From a virus, in the IMG/VR virus record IMGVR_UViG_3300046517_000492, positions 1-23,182 of that record: a stretch of DNA of 23,182 bases, one strand, 5' to 3'. The first letter of the stretch is position 1, and each line of letters opens with the position of its first letter. Made by a program: the position numbers and the translations under genes. The notes under the pieces were generated by a model. It had not been told where the DNA came from. It ran no database searches and saw only the letters and a list, made by a program, of their open reading frames with translations. This document shows positions 7,201 through 13,590 of this stretch, piece after piece.

Positions 7201-9406
7201 CATCGAGCAGCACGTTCTCCGGCGGCGGCTCGCTATGGTCGGGGAAGTAGCCGGCTTCCCAGGCACGCTCGGCTGCGTTCTGCAGCGACATGCCGTTGCC
7301 CTCTTTGCGGATAAAGCCGGGGCGCCCCTTGGTGCCGCCGAAGATCGCCTTGAGGTTGCCGCCGGTATCGACGATGCCGCCGGGGTTGGTCACCTGGTGG
7401 ACGCCTTCGCCGGTCGTCCAGTCCTGCTTCAGGAAGCTGATCAGCCGCTGCGGCTGCTTCGGCACCGGCTCGAACGGCGTGACCGCCTTCGGCTGCCGCG
7501 GCGCCTTCGGTGGCTTCTCGGTATCGTCCGGCGGTACCTCAGCGGCCTCATCGCGCGGAGCAGGGGAGGGGGGTGGTGGCTTGCCACGCACCTCAGTCGG
7601 CTCCTCGACAGGGGGCGTAGGCGGTGGGGGCTCGGTCCGGACGATAGGATCTTCGGTCCGGACAGTTGCTTCGGCGGTCCGCCTGGGTGGAATCGAGTCC
7701 GGTGTGGGTCTGCTGGAGTCCGGCTCGGTGATCGGTCGCCCCGGCGTCAGGTGGCTGTAGTCGACTTCAGTCCCTGGCGGAGCTGGCGGAGGCGGAGGTG
7801 GCGTCGGAGGCGGGGGTAGGGTTACCGCATCAGGCAGCGGCGGTAAGCCTGCAGCGTCCCGCTCCAGATCTCGCTGCGCCCGTTGCTCCGGGGTAAGGGC
7901 GCCCGGACCACCCGGACCACCCGGACCGCCGCCGGGAGGCGTGCCGGTACCGCCAGGCGGCGTTTCGGTTCCCGTTTCCCCGGCTGGTGCGCCTCGACCG
8001 CGGACGCCTCTGACCGCGAGATGAGCCAGCGCCGGCGCCCCGAGCCCGACGCCTGTCATGATCGCGGCGTTGGCGAGATCATCCGTGACCGGCTTGCCCT
8101 GCTCGACGTTCTGCGCGGCCTGCTCGCCGACCGCGACGCCGGCCTGCGCCGGGATCTGCGTCTTCATCGGCGCCGACGGCTTGATCCACTCGCCCTCTTT
8201 GGTCACCTTCAGGCCAGCCGATACCGCCGCCTCTTCCAGCCCTTTCCCGCCGACAAAGATCTGCCGGAGGAATGGCACCGCCCAACCGCCTCCCTCGAAC
8301 AAGGCGAACGACAAGGCGGTGCCAGCGCCCGTCGTGCCGGCGCGCGTAATGGCGGAGTGGAACGCCTCGTTCTCCTTGCCGGGACCAAGGCGGGTCAGCT
8401 CCTCGTAGTAGAGCGGGGCGAATTCCTTGGCGGCGGACACCGTGCCGGCAGCCAGGCCGGCACCCGCCGCGCCGGTCAGCAGCGCGCCAGGTCCGAGTTC
8501 AGATCCCGCTGCCGCGCCAGCGACACCGCCAACAACCGCCGCGCCCATTTCCGGCGCCAGCGAGGTCACGCCCTTGGTGAGCTGATAGACGCCTTTGGAG
8601 ACGCCAGCCCAGCTTGGCGCCGACAGCCAGTCGATCGGCTTCGACAAAGCCTCTTCTTCCGGCGACAGCTTCGGCGGCGCACCAGGCTTGCCGGTCCTGG
8701 CCATCTCGACCGCCTGCCGACCAGCCGTGATGTTCTCTCGCACGCCGCCGACCGCGCCGAGCGTGCCGGCCTGCAGCAGACCGGGTGTCGCGACCGCCGG
8801 CGGTTCGGTCGTGGTCGCGGGCTGCTCCGTCTTCGGCGCTGTGGCACCTTCATCCGTCTTGGCGGGTGGCGGCTTCACCATCGGCACATCGTCGAAGTTC
8901 AGACTTGGTGGCGCTGACGGCTTGCCGGCCATCGGGACGTCGTCGAAGTTCAGCTTCGGCGCCGCTCGTGAAGCCGGTGCCCGCTGCGCACGGTAGCGGT
9001 CCCAGCGGTCAATGATGTTCTGCGCGTATTGTTGCGGACCATCCGCATCGAGGTTGCCGTGCGGTCCGGCATTGTAGGCAGCCAGCGCTTTGTAGGGATT
9101 GCCCTCGAAGGTCTTCCATTGCTCGCTGAGATACTTGGCGCCGCCGTGGATGTTCTGCTCCGCCTCGAACGGACGCGTCACGCCGAGATCGTTCGCCGTC
9201 TCTGGCATGAGCTGCATGACGCCTTGCGCACCGGCCGGTGAGACCGCCCAGCGATTGTGCTTCGGGCCGCTCTCAACGTCAGCCACCGCGCGCAGCAACA
9301 GCGGATCAAGATTGTGCTCAGCGCCGGCCGCTTGAAAGATCGGCGTGTAATCCGCGTCAGTCTTCGATGGCGCGGCAGGCACATCGGAGAAGTCCAGCGG
9401 TGGCAT
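1235..9406 (-). CDS. Giant phage polyvalent protein with N-terminal lytic transglycosylase (2723 aa)
   Basis: ATG at 9406 overlaps the preceding stop (TGATG). Domains in order: residues 22-140 are a soluble lytic transglycosylase-like domain with catalytic Glu45 (DVESG), GVMQLMP (62-68) and AYNAGP (110-115). Residues 286-326 are a Gly/Ala-rich hydrophobic segment. About 470-645 is Pro-rich linker, and 650-810 a polyvalent-protein module (MSLQNAAERAWEAGYFPD). About 1035-1130 is a JAMM/MPN-like domain with HNHP at 1086-1089 and SSGD after it. Residues 1295-1865 form a large polyvalent-associated region (LYSGVQRAVE, YTLPGGKNYRELL, LVHEIQSDWHQAGRQ, FDITPSMRKAV). About 2080 to the end resembles the LPD38-type region. 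Families with this architecture are large proteins of phages and mobile elements thought to enter the cell with the DNA. The transglycosylase would cleave peptidoglycan during entry; the roles of the other domains are unknown. The two linkers near residues 845-906 and 1214-1282 coincide with nested small ORFs (separate entries). Confidence 0.9.
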   Translation of the reverse strand: MPPLDFSDVPAAPSKTDADYTPIFQAAGAEHNLDPLLLRAVADVESGPKHNRWAVSPAGAQGVMQLMPETANDLGVTRPFEAEQNIHGGAKYLSEQWKTFEGNPYKALAAYNAGPHGNLDADGPQQYAQNIIDRWDRYRAQRAPASRAAPKLNFDDVPMAGKPSAPPSLNFDDVPMVKPPPAKTDEGATAPKTEQPATTTEPPAVATPGLLQAGTLGAVGGVRENITAGRQAVEMARTGKPGAPPKLSPEEEALSKPIDWLSAPSWAGVSKGVYQLTKGVTSLAPEMGAAVVGGVAGAAAGSELGPGALLTGAAGAGLAAGTVSAAKEFAPLYYEELTRLGPGKENEAFHSAITRAGTTGAGTALSFALFEGGGWAVPFLRQIFVGGKGLEEAAVSAGLKVTKEGEWIKPSAPMKTQIPAQAGVAVGEQAAQNVEQGKPVTDDLANAAIMTGVGLGAPALAHLAVRGVRGRGAPAGETGTETPPGGTGTPPGGGPGGPGGPGALTPEQRAQRDLERDAAGLPPLPDAVTLPPPPTPPPPPPAPPGTEVDYSHLTPGRPITEPDSSRPTPDSIPPRRTAEATVRTEDPIVRTEPPPPTPPVEEPTEVRGKPPPPSPAPRDEAAEVPPDDTEKPPKAPRQPKAVTPFEPVPKQPQRLISFLKQDWTTGEGVHQVTNPGGIVDTGGNLKAIFGGTKGRPGFIRKEGNGMSLQNAAERAWEAGYFPDHSEPPPENVLLDAIAEDHRGNPQYSDQDHEAVQAHHGALDRNREIESLAQQYEIDMKGMNRDQFYDAVHDRLSTEEQAQRFAEIDADYAEMESAAKRDSGATTPRQTYGGKTQARTLEDLEREHRQADTAAALEQRAAFGEGRGHDPRDTPAGEEGDGQAGGVDWPPGSSEAARGEAPPDALEAGRRPGIVTGQADIFGRATPTAPAPARTAEPTIRTDPRQQAMPGMGGSAVQAQAARDATGRGGLEPKVPQQEPGGLFSREAPPQPSLPMEPQPAAPKVSAFKIATDELSQVPAHTPETANNTAKNFVFFQGRATGNEHIAIVDLATGEIIHAGTSNNPKTVAVDSPALVQLPENSLVVHHNHPNSGSFSSGDLRATVAIPSIARLVAVGENGAVYTVATGPKLQAKRGTVEGLADITQAHEDARAVAKTALERLWAAGLVTAEEANNAFHDLISRILHVHGMIDYVSTHVLPKPVADLVDQIARRAGHAPDVSRRFTDAVWPDEGIAGLPRPVGKPSAGAVGSGAAGRPEGGSPVAARPEPAPRQQPPGTQGRLLEDLPRSLSEDDDRVPLYSGVQRAVEALKQAKGSGEQFLAMLRKAPGVKPEELRWTGVDDWLKNQKSVTKEALQDYLREHQVDVREVMKGGEPEPTGDPNAPAGWGSVGGGDRTKWGKYTLPGGKNYRELLMTLPQKDNGLYAELTAAKRARADGFAAWKRAVEEHGANDPRAEATENAWHDATRRHEDIERQVNNLPKPYQSSHWAEPNVLAHVRFDDRVGADGKKTLLVHEIQSDWHQAGRQRGYQGDVTKLPEGWSVFEYPDGSPEQRFVVRSPDGHDVTSYGHPTPEAAIADTVDRLNQGAYKTVPNAPFKTSWSALAMKRITKWAADNGYDKVAWTPGEVQADRFDLSKQISRIEFHDASSMGAGNPDMNAPDRGGELYAYDHSGQRVIDKHVDDVKELPDLIGKEVAEKLLNAPKKDVNGVGGWRNRARELSGLDLKVGGEGMKGFYDKILPSETNKIIGKFGAKVGQGEVTKSYANRDEVKPDAQAQAEHGPAWQRLVEQDRRSGEEWERLGGFRADENDPAVQRITAQRDDIRTQMDKLHDRMVDETMARGTAQPVHAFDITPSMRKAVTEEGLSLFAPAAPGLTLTPPPATPGAIKTAVKGIVDAVKSVSDSIKTGLAPMRAGSTRAQAFATTFANGLRRVMFRYGMIDRNILKEFNAASRAKQALHLDRQSVFESQIADLPPDEQATRRAAFDAGKTGLAGLNAKERATVEALAGPGGLSDRLWARYQRLGMVSPDAKPIPYYFSRQIVVHSEGLGFSRPEGGGTGGNRGLDKRTGLTTSGPMRREHLTPEETEAAAQARFGPGAQVLTDIRSLVQRLADGERAAHGVELMNAIDYVGRETGVNLVVRGDIPGLLTPGDYFTMADHPSFRRWTGAGWQAVHVAKEFEGPLKAVLRQASPEWYNAAMKLKGGIMNSIMFSPFIHLGVEVGRALPVLPGKMLTLQVFRDGSRLRNDAQYMDTAIKDGLAPLGQGWRSDPVSIADQARMDATPLGGSQRALQGVRAVGRFVHETLLWDNIFKLQVGLYDAMKQRAMKKGLDENAAGVMAAHIANRYAGALPPEHLSQSANMAANLLLFSRSFTLGNLGVIKDMLTGAPKHVLSRIEQMSGPEAAKSAKGALQRKAISAFVLDIGLFYGANAALQLGLQVLRQSPQAGGLGPAAQQVFNQWLDDAKQAVVDAKDNPLAIFNVLPQNWNEPGKENRVYAGNDSTGRGTYLRLPPGKVGEEFMGWMPWGHPGTMLENKLSPPVRAIMESIIGSDTLGRKIYQPHPETISDRLAIAGAVVQHIGASALPLSTLQGIGELYQHYVQGKPTKGDPYVAAAKVVGPVTGLATVSSGFPGGPGAGETYAMKQRQTAQQQAAMPGIRDKILSGDVEGARRQMLEDLKMPAKEVSDIVQRTQAPGPSRAATRQFNRTATPEMQRRMEHHQQVQGGP
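5563..5766 (-). CDS. Nested small gene inside the giant ORF, +1 frame (67 aa)
   Basis: ATG at 5766 follows GAGGAGAG (5773-5780) with the GAGGAG core 8 nt from the start; TAG at 5563-5565. The product (MPQTYLVDSPTPFGPTKE..., then DFLAQWENHPQAQWDPALQG and AVRQWLQDPNL) reads like a normal soluble protein with two amphipathic helices. By hand count, 56 of 67 codons (84%) end in G or C, against 28 of 68 (41%) in the giant's frame over the same bases. The giant's frame here is a low-complexity linker (AGLPRPVGKPSAGAVGSG...). I have an impression of a family of small phage proteins opening with 'TYLVDSPTPF', but cannot confirm it. It would be translated from the same mRNA. Function unknown. The alternative is a shadow ORF, which the codon bias argues against. 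Confidence 0.7.
   Translation of the reverse strand: MPQTYLVDSPTPFGPTKELQDFLAQWENHPQAQWDPALQGDLKAVRQWLQDPNLHPDSNRRERKVAS
5773..5780 (-). promoter_or_regulatory. Internal Shine-Dalgarno site for the nested gene at 5563-5766
   Basis: Read on the minus strand, the octamer is GAGGAGAG, followed by CCGGCC and ATG. A site of this strength at ideal spacing deep inside another reading frame supports internal initiation. Confidence 0.6.
6691..6873 (-). CDS. Second nested small gene inside the giant ORF, +1 frame (60 aa)
   Basis: GTG at 6873 lies 9 nt after GGAGG (6883-6887); TAG at 6691-6693. The product starts MSTDRRTLLQRWSNARHLVRD and continues with THETRLLAKKVMDKLEVL, a basic, strongly helical small protein ending KRHAEKRRRMH. 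By hand count 53 of 60 sense codons (88%) end in G or C, whereas the giant's frame over the same bases has 24 of 61 (39%) and encodes a Gly/Glu/Pro-rich linker. The giant's codon bias returns to normal right after this stop. The ORF is open further upstream in this frame, but the Arg-rich extension looks like shadow. The basic C-terminus could bind nucleic acid, but no function can be assigned. Confidence 0.62.
   Translation of the reverse strand: MSTDRRTLLQRWSNARHLVRDVDTTHETRLLAKKVMDKLEVLIGLQEAAKRHAEKRRRMH
6883..6887 (-). promoter_or_regulatory. Internal Shine-Dalgarno site for the nested gene at 6691-6873
   Basis: The minus strand reads GGAGG followed by ATCTGGAGC and GTG. A second GGAG lies directly before the GTG. 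The spacing of 9 nt is normal, which is why I chose this GTG over the longer upstream reading. Confidence 0.55.
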
Positions 9407-12400
9407 CAGAGCCCCGTTGGGTCGTAACCGGCATCTTGGATGCGCTTACGTATGACGTTCGAATCCTTCCCCTCAGCAATAGCCGCAGCCGCTCGTTGTT
9501 TGACGTCATCCGGCATTGGTTTCAGAGCTGGCGCCGCCGTGGTCGATGACGTGCTCGCCGGCGTGCCTGAGACGGTCGTACGTCCCTTCTGCGCGCCGGC
9601 AATCGCCTCATCCCATGTCAGCGGCTTCGCAGTGCCTTGTGCGGTGAGGTAGTTCTTCGCCGCCACGTTCATGGTGTTGTTGTCGACATTGGCCTTGAGC
9701 TGTGCGGCCTTCGCCTCATTGCTCTCCAATGCCTGCTGCAGACGCAGATTGTAGTTTGCGTCAGCCTGCTTTTCGGTTGCCTGATGATGCGTCGTCGTCT
9801 CGCTGAGGTTAGCCCACCGGAAGTCGATGCCCTTGATGTGGTCGAAGGCTTCGGCCGGCGTGTAGTTCGCGCCGGTGGCTGGGTTGATGGTGTTCTGGAA
9901 GGTCAGTGCCGCTTGCTGCTGCAGATCAGCCAGGGTCGCTTTAGGGTGGTCGCTTCGGTATTGCATCGCCGCGATCTTGGCGTCGTTCAATTGGCTGGTG
10001 ACGTCGATCCTGCGGTTGGCAGTCGCGCTGGTTGCCCGGTGATAGTCGGACAGTTCCTTCGCCTGTTGCGCGCGCAGATCTTCAGCGGCTTCGGTCTCGC
10101 GCTGCTTCTCGCCGAACTTCACGCCTTCCAATCCGCCGCGGCCGATGTTGACGCCGGCCCATGGTGAGGTGCCGCCCATGGTGCCGAGACCCGCGGCAAC
10201 CAGCGACATCCATGGCGACCGCATGAAGTCGGTGCCGCCTTTGCTGGATAGCGCATCTTTCGATGCGTTGACGCGATCATGCAGTGACTTCGCATCATCG
10301 TCGACGCTGCTGGCGTGAATGCCTGGCGATGGCGGCGAAGCAGCCGGCGAATGCGTGTCGTCGAGACCGCTCGATGAGCCTGGCGCTGCTGGCTGTGCGG
10401 CTGGCCCATCGGGTGTCTTCTTGCCACCGACCATGCCAGCACCGAGCGGTGCGCCACTTTGCGTGCCTGGCGCACCTTTCACGCCGGCGACGTTGGACGA
10501 CGGTGAAGATGGAATAACCGGTTGCGCCATCAATGGCGCTTCGCCACTCGGCGAACCGGTTAGACCCTTGATGCCCGCAGCATTCGATGAAGGATCAGAC
10601 GGCGCGACCGGCTGTGCTGTAATGCCGGTGCCCAGCGGTGTTGTTGCCGCCGCGGCAGATTTCGGCTTCGGCACACCGAGCAAGTCATGCCACCACTGTC
10701 CGGTATCGCTGAGCCGTTCTCCGAGTGTCTTACCGGGAGGTGCGGTGCTGATCTGTGGAGGCACGCGATACGGCGGATCCTGATACCCAGCCCCGGTCGA
10801 CGTAGCCGTGGGTCCGCTTGGAGAACCAGCCGGCCCTTTCACACCAGCGGCGTTGAATGCTGGCGTTGCGGTGCCATCCGGCGTGACCACAATCGTCTGG
10901 GTCTGGTCGTCATCGATACCGCCGCCCTCAGCAAACCCGCGGCCGAGCCTGCCGCCGAAGCGCATCCCGTCGTCACTACCGCCGCCTTCTTGGCTCCTCT
11001 CGTACACGGGTTGCTGTGCCGCGTCTTTCTGCTGCTTCAACAGCGCCGCCTGTATCATCGCGTCGATGTCGGTCTGACTAGGCCCTGCCGGTGCCGCCGC
11101 AGCCGGCTTCGGCGGATTGATCTGGTCCTTCGTCGGGATCTGACCCATCACGCTGGTGAGGTAGTCGTTGAACGAGCCGCCGGCGCCACTTTTGGTACCA
11201 CTTCCGGTACCAGATGTTGCGCCACTTCCGGTACCACTTCCGGTACCCACGCTGAGTTGCGGCACGCTGATGCCGCCTTTGTAGGTCGCCGGCAGCATGC
11301 TGACCTGTGGTGGACCGATGTTGCCGGCGGTAAGAGGCGTGCCGGCCGTGCTGCTCGGTGCAGGGGTGCCAGCAGGCACCTCTTTGCCTACAAAATCGGA
11401 GCCCATGTTGGCTGGCGGAGCCGTTGCGGCATTGGCTTGCGCAGCGGTGACGCCGGCCGGCAACCAACTGCCGCTCGCGGTGCCACCTTCAGCAAAGCCA
11501 CGGCCGAGCCTGCCGCCACGATCGAAATGCACCTGCGAGCTGAGTTCACTCGCAGCCATGCCAGCAGCCGGCGTGCCGTAGAATGTCGCGGCAGCAATGC
11601 CGGCGTCTTTCAACAGCGTGCCGAAGATACTGTCCTTACTACCGCCACCCGTGGTCGTGCTGGTCTGGCCGTAGTTCTTCATAATATTCATGCCGCCGGC
11701 ACGCGGACTGGCGCCTTGCGGGATGATGCTGAGGCTGACGTCCTCGCCGCCGCCACTCGGCAGATCGATGTTGTGCATGCCGCCGGTCGGATCGCTGCCG
11801 CCCATCGCTGGGCTCATGTTGAGACCGCCACCGCCAAGCGCGCGATGCGGGATGCGTCCGCCGCGAGCTACAGCATTCGCGGCCATATCGGCAGCGGCAC
11901 CGGCCGGCAGATCCCAGGCGCCGCTGGCAGCTTGCTGAGCGGCGGTTGAACCAATGCCGCTACCTGTCAGCCAACCATTGTTACCGAACGCACCTGTCGC
12001 CCCCAGCATGCCGACGCCGGCCATGCCCGCACCAGCAATCTGCGATGCCGCACTCGGTCCTGGCACTGTCGACGTGCCGGTGCCGGTGCCGCCGGCCGAA
12101 CTCCCCAAGCCTTCCGCGATATTGGCCAGCCAGCCCGTGCTTTGGAACGGATAGCTCTGCTGCGCCACCCACTGCTCGTACGGGATATTCAAATACTGCT
12201 GCGCCATCTGCTGTTGCTGGCCACCGATCCCCATCAGTGCGCCGGCGCCGGTCAGCGTTGAATTCTGTGCCTGGTTGCCAAGGCTCGCCATGCCGTAGCC
12301 AAGCCCAGAGTTGAGCCAGCCTTGCGCTTCGTTGGCACCCAAGATCTGTTGCGCTGCCTGCTGCTGCAGTTGCGATTGCGTCGTGGCGCCCTGTAGCCCC

Positions 12401-13590
12401 ATCGCGCCGGCACCTTGCGCACCCGACATGCCGAGCTGCGCGCCAGTGGAGGCCGCGCTTAGTCCGGTCTGTGCTGCGCCCTGTGCGGCACCGAGACCAA
12501 GTTGCCCCGCGGACGTGGCAGCACCGGTGCCGATCTGACCGGCGGATGTTTGGGCGCCCAACTCGGTTTGCGCGGCACCTTGCGCGGCGCCCAACCCGAG
12601 TTGTCCTGCGGACGTTGCCGCGCCAAGTCCAAGTTGCCCCGCCGCCGTGGCGCCTTGCGTTTCAAGTTGCGACTGCTGCAGCGCTGCCTGTTCGGCCTGT
12701 GTATATCCCTGTTGATACAGGTTGGCGATCGTCGGCGCCTGTGCGAGCTGCTGTTGATTGGCGAGTGTTGCCTGGGCTACGCCCAGCCTGTCACCACCGA
12801 GCGCGCCTTGCGAAGCGGCATTGCCGCGCAACTGATTTTGCGCCTGTTGGTTTTGATTGTTAAATTGCGACTGCGTCGCATCAACCACATTCTGCGTGTA
12901 AGGCGACATCCACTGCGGGATCTGACCAGGCTGGTAACTTTGCGACGCACTCGTGATGGCGCCGGTGCCTTGCTGACCGGCGCCCATGATGCCACCGACA
13001 CCTTGCTGGCCGGCGCCAGCGATCTGACCAGCGCCACTCATGCCGGCACCGAGGATCCCTTGCGTGGCCTGCTGAGCGGCGTTTTGAATGCCTGACGTGC
13101 CGGCCTGTCCGGCGTTTTGAATGCCGGCGACGCCGGCGCCACCGGCCTGGCCAACATTGTATTGGCCCATCTGCATCTGACCGAGGATGCCTTGCGCGCC
13201 ACTCTGTGCCGCGTTGGTGACTTGCGGTCCGGCGCCTTGCTGCAGGTAGTCCTGGAATTGCTGGGTCTGGAACGGCTGCCCAGCCGCCTGCATGTACTGC
13301 GCCGCGGTGTTGATATACGGCTGCTCGATATTCTGCGCGCCTTCGATCTCCTGGAAGGCGGCGAGTTGGTCAGGCGAGAAGGGGGCGATCAGGCTTTGCG
13401 GCGTGCCTGGGTATTGTTGCAGCGGGGCGTTGGCGGCAGCGTTCGCCTTATCCATCACATGGGAATAGGCGTCGAGGTATTGCTGCGGTGGCGCGTTGTT
13501 GGTTGTCGTGGTCGAGGTGCCGCCGCCCTTACTGCCGCGTGGTGCGTTGCTCCACGAGAAGTCTTCGCTATGAAGTATGCCGCGCATCAT
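9406..13590 (-). CDS. Large Ala/Gln/Gly-rich repetitive protein, probable internal virion/ejection protein (1394 aa)
   Basis: ATG at 13590 (a second ATG follows) overlaps the previous stop as TGATG; the stop at 9406-9408 overlaps the giant gene's ATG. Residues 1-145 are Gln-rich with QQYLDAYSHVMDKANAAANAP. Residues 150-215 and 310-409 are 11-residue repeats. In between (228-280) is the segment YTQNVVDATQSQFNNQ...NAASQGALGGDRLGVAQATL, a pattern I associate with phage proteins encoded beside ejected enzymes. Residues 580-870 carry RGGRIPHRALGG and two GRLGRGFAEGG cassettes, and three copies of NxAGxKGxxGxxSG lie at about 910-1040. The C-terminal third is helical, with SPWMSLVAAGLGTMGG and a terminal IRKRIQDAGYDPTGL. 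It is very poor in Cys and has no signal peptide. Its place next to the transglycosylase-bearing polyvalent protein suggests a packaged protein helping DNA entry. That role is inferred. Confidence 0.85.
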   Translation of the reverse strand: MMRGILHSEDFSWSNAPRGSKGGGTSTTTTNNAPPQQYLDAYSHVMDKANAAANAPLQQYPGTPQSLIAPFSPDQLAAFQEIEGAQNIEQPYINTAAQYMQAAGQPFQTQQFQDYLQQGAGPQVTNAAQSGAQGILGQMQMGQYNVGQAGGAGVAGIQNAGQAGTSGIQNAAQQATQGILGAGMSGAGQIAGAGQQGVGGIMGAGQQGTGAITSASQSYQPGQIPQWMSPYTQNVVDATQSQFNNQNQQAQNQLRGNAASQGALGGDRLGVAQATLANQQQLAQAPTIANLYQQGYTQAEQAALQQSQLETQGATAAGQLGLGAATSAGQLGLGAAQGAAQTELGAQTSAGQIGTGAATSAGQLGLGAAQGAAQTGLSAASTGAQLGMSGAQGAGAMGLQGATTQSQLQQQAAQQILGANEAQGWLNSGLGYGMASLGNQAQNSTLTGAGALMGIGGQQQQMAQQYLNIPYEQWVAQQSYPFQSTGWLANIAEGLGSSAGGTGTGTSTVPGPSAASQIAGAGMAGVGMLGATGAFGNNGWLTGSGIGSTAAQQAASGAWDLPAGAAADMAANAVARGGRIPHRALGGGGLNMSPAMGGSDPTGGMHNIDLPSGGGEDVSLSIIPQGASPRAGGMNIMKNYGQTSTTTGGGSKDSIFGTLLKDAGIAAATFYGTPAAGMAASELSSQVHFDRGGRLGRGFAEGGTASGSWLPAGVTAAQANAATAPPANMGSDFVGKEVPAGTPAPSSTAGTPLTAGNIGPPQVSMLPATYKGGISVPQLSVGTGSGTGSGATSGTGSGTKSGAGGSFNDYLTSVMGQIPTKDQINPPKPAAAAPAGPSQTDIDAMIQAALLKQQKDAAQQPVYERSQEGGGSDDGMRFGGRLGRGFAEGGGIDDDQTQTIVVTPDGTATPAFNAAGVKGPAGSPSGPTATSTGAGYQDPPYRVPPQISTAPPGKTLGERLSDTGQWWHDLLGVPKPKSAAAATTPLGTGITAQPVAPSDPSSNAAGIKGLTGSPSGEAPLMAQPVIPSSPSSNVAGVKGAPGTQSGAPLGAGMVGGKKTPDGPAAQPAAPGSSSGLDDTHSPAASPPSPGIHASSVDDDAKSLHDRVNASKDALSSKGGTDFMRSPWMSLVAAGLGTMGGTSPWAGVNIGRGGLEGVKFGEKQRETEAAEDLRAQQAKELSDYHRATSATANRRIDVTSQLNDAKIAAMQYRSDHPKATLADLQQQAALTFQNTINPATGANYTPAEAFDHIKGIDFRWANLSETTTHHQATEKQADANYNLRLQQALESNEAKAAQLKANVDNNTMNVAAKNYLTAQGTAKPLTWDEAIAGAQKGRTTVSGTPASTSSTTAAPALKPMPDDVKQRAAAAIAEGKDSNVIRKRIQDAGYDPTGL
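11186..11245 (-). repeat. Five 12-bp tandem units coding Gly/Ser/Thr
   Basis: On the plus strand the units are CCACTTTTGGTA, CCACTTCCGGTA, CCAGATGTTGCG, CCACTTCCGGTA and CCACTTCCGGTA, one after another without gaps. They encode the flexible GTGSGTGSGATSGTGSGTKSG stretch of the 1394-aa protein. Near-identity at DNA level indicates recent slippage or expansion; length probably varies between relatives. Confidence 0.8.
12364..12663 (-). repeat. Nine 11-residue repeats (second block) in the 1394-aa protein
   Basis: Residues 310-409 break into 11-residue units such as GLGAATSAGQL, GLGAAQGAAQT, ELGAQTSAGQI, GTGAATSAGQL, GLGAAQGAAQT, GLSAASTGAQL, GMSGAQGAGAM and GLQGATTQSQL. Gly or a hydrophobic residue recurs at fixed positions. 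An 11-residue period fits three turns of alpha-helix (hendecad), so a long, weakly amphipathic helix is likely. Confidence 0.8.
12946..13143 (-). repeat. Six 11-residue repeats (first block) in the 1394-aa protein
   Basis: Residues 150-215 split into GGAGVAGIQNA, GQAGTSGIQNA, AQQATQGILGA, GMSGAGQIAGA, GQQGVGGIMGA and GQQGTGAITSA. The consensus is GQxGxxGIxxA. It has the same period as the second block but a different consensus, so the two blocks are distant relatives or have a shared structural requirement. Confidence 0.8.

Noticed and set aside
6761-7819. A 352-codon plus-strand ORF opposite the giant gene
   Set aside because: The opposite frame is long by chance in GC-rich sequence. Its end runs into Arg/Gly shadow of the Pro-rich linker and no ribosome site or family pattern was found.
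7883-8917. A 344-codon plus-strand ORF
   Set aside because: Translation is dominated by Arg and shows typical antisense composition; it lies fully opposite the conserved N-terminal half of the giant protein.
11186-11245. The 12-bp repeats as a CRISPR-like or regulatory array
   Set aside because: Units are contiguous with no spacers and stay in frame as Gly/Ser/Thr codons, so they are a coding repeat.
10687-11949. A 420-codon plus-strand ORF opposite the 1394-aa gene
   Set aside because: It is the mirror of a repetitive GC-rich gene, and its translation is Arg/Ala/Gly/His-rich with no domain pattern. The minus-strand frame has the operon overlaps and coherent protein features.
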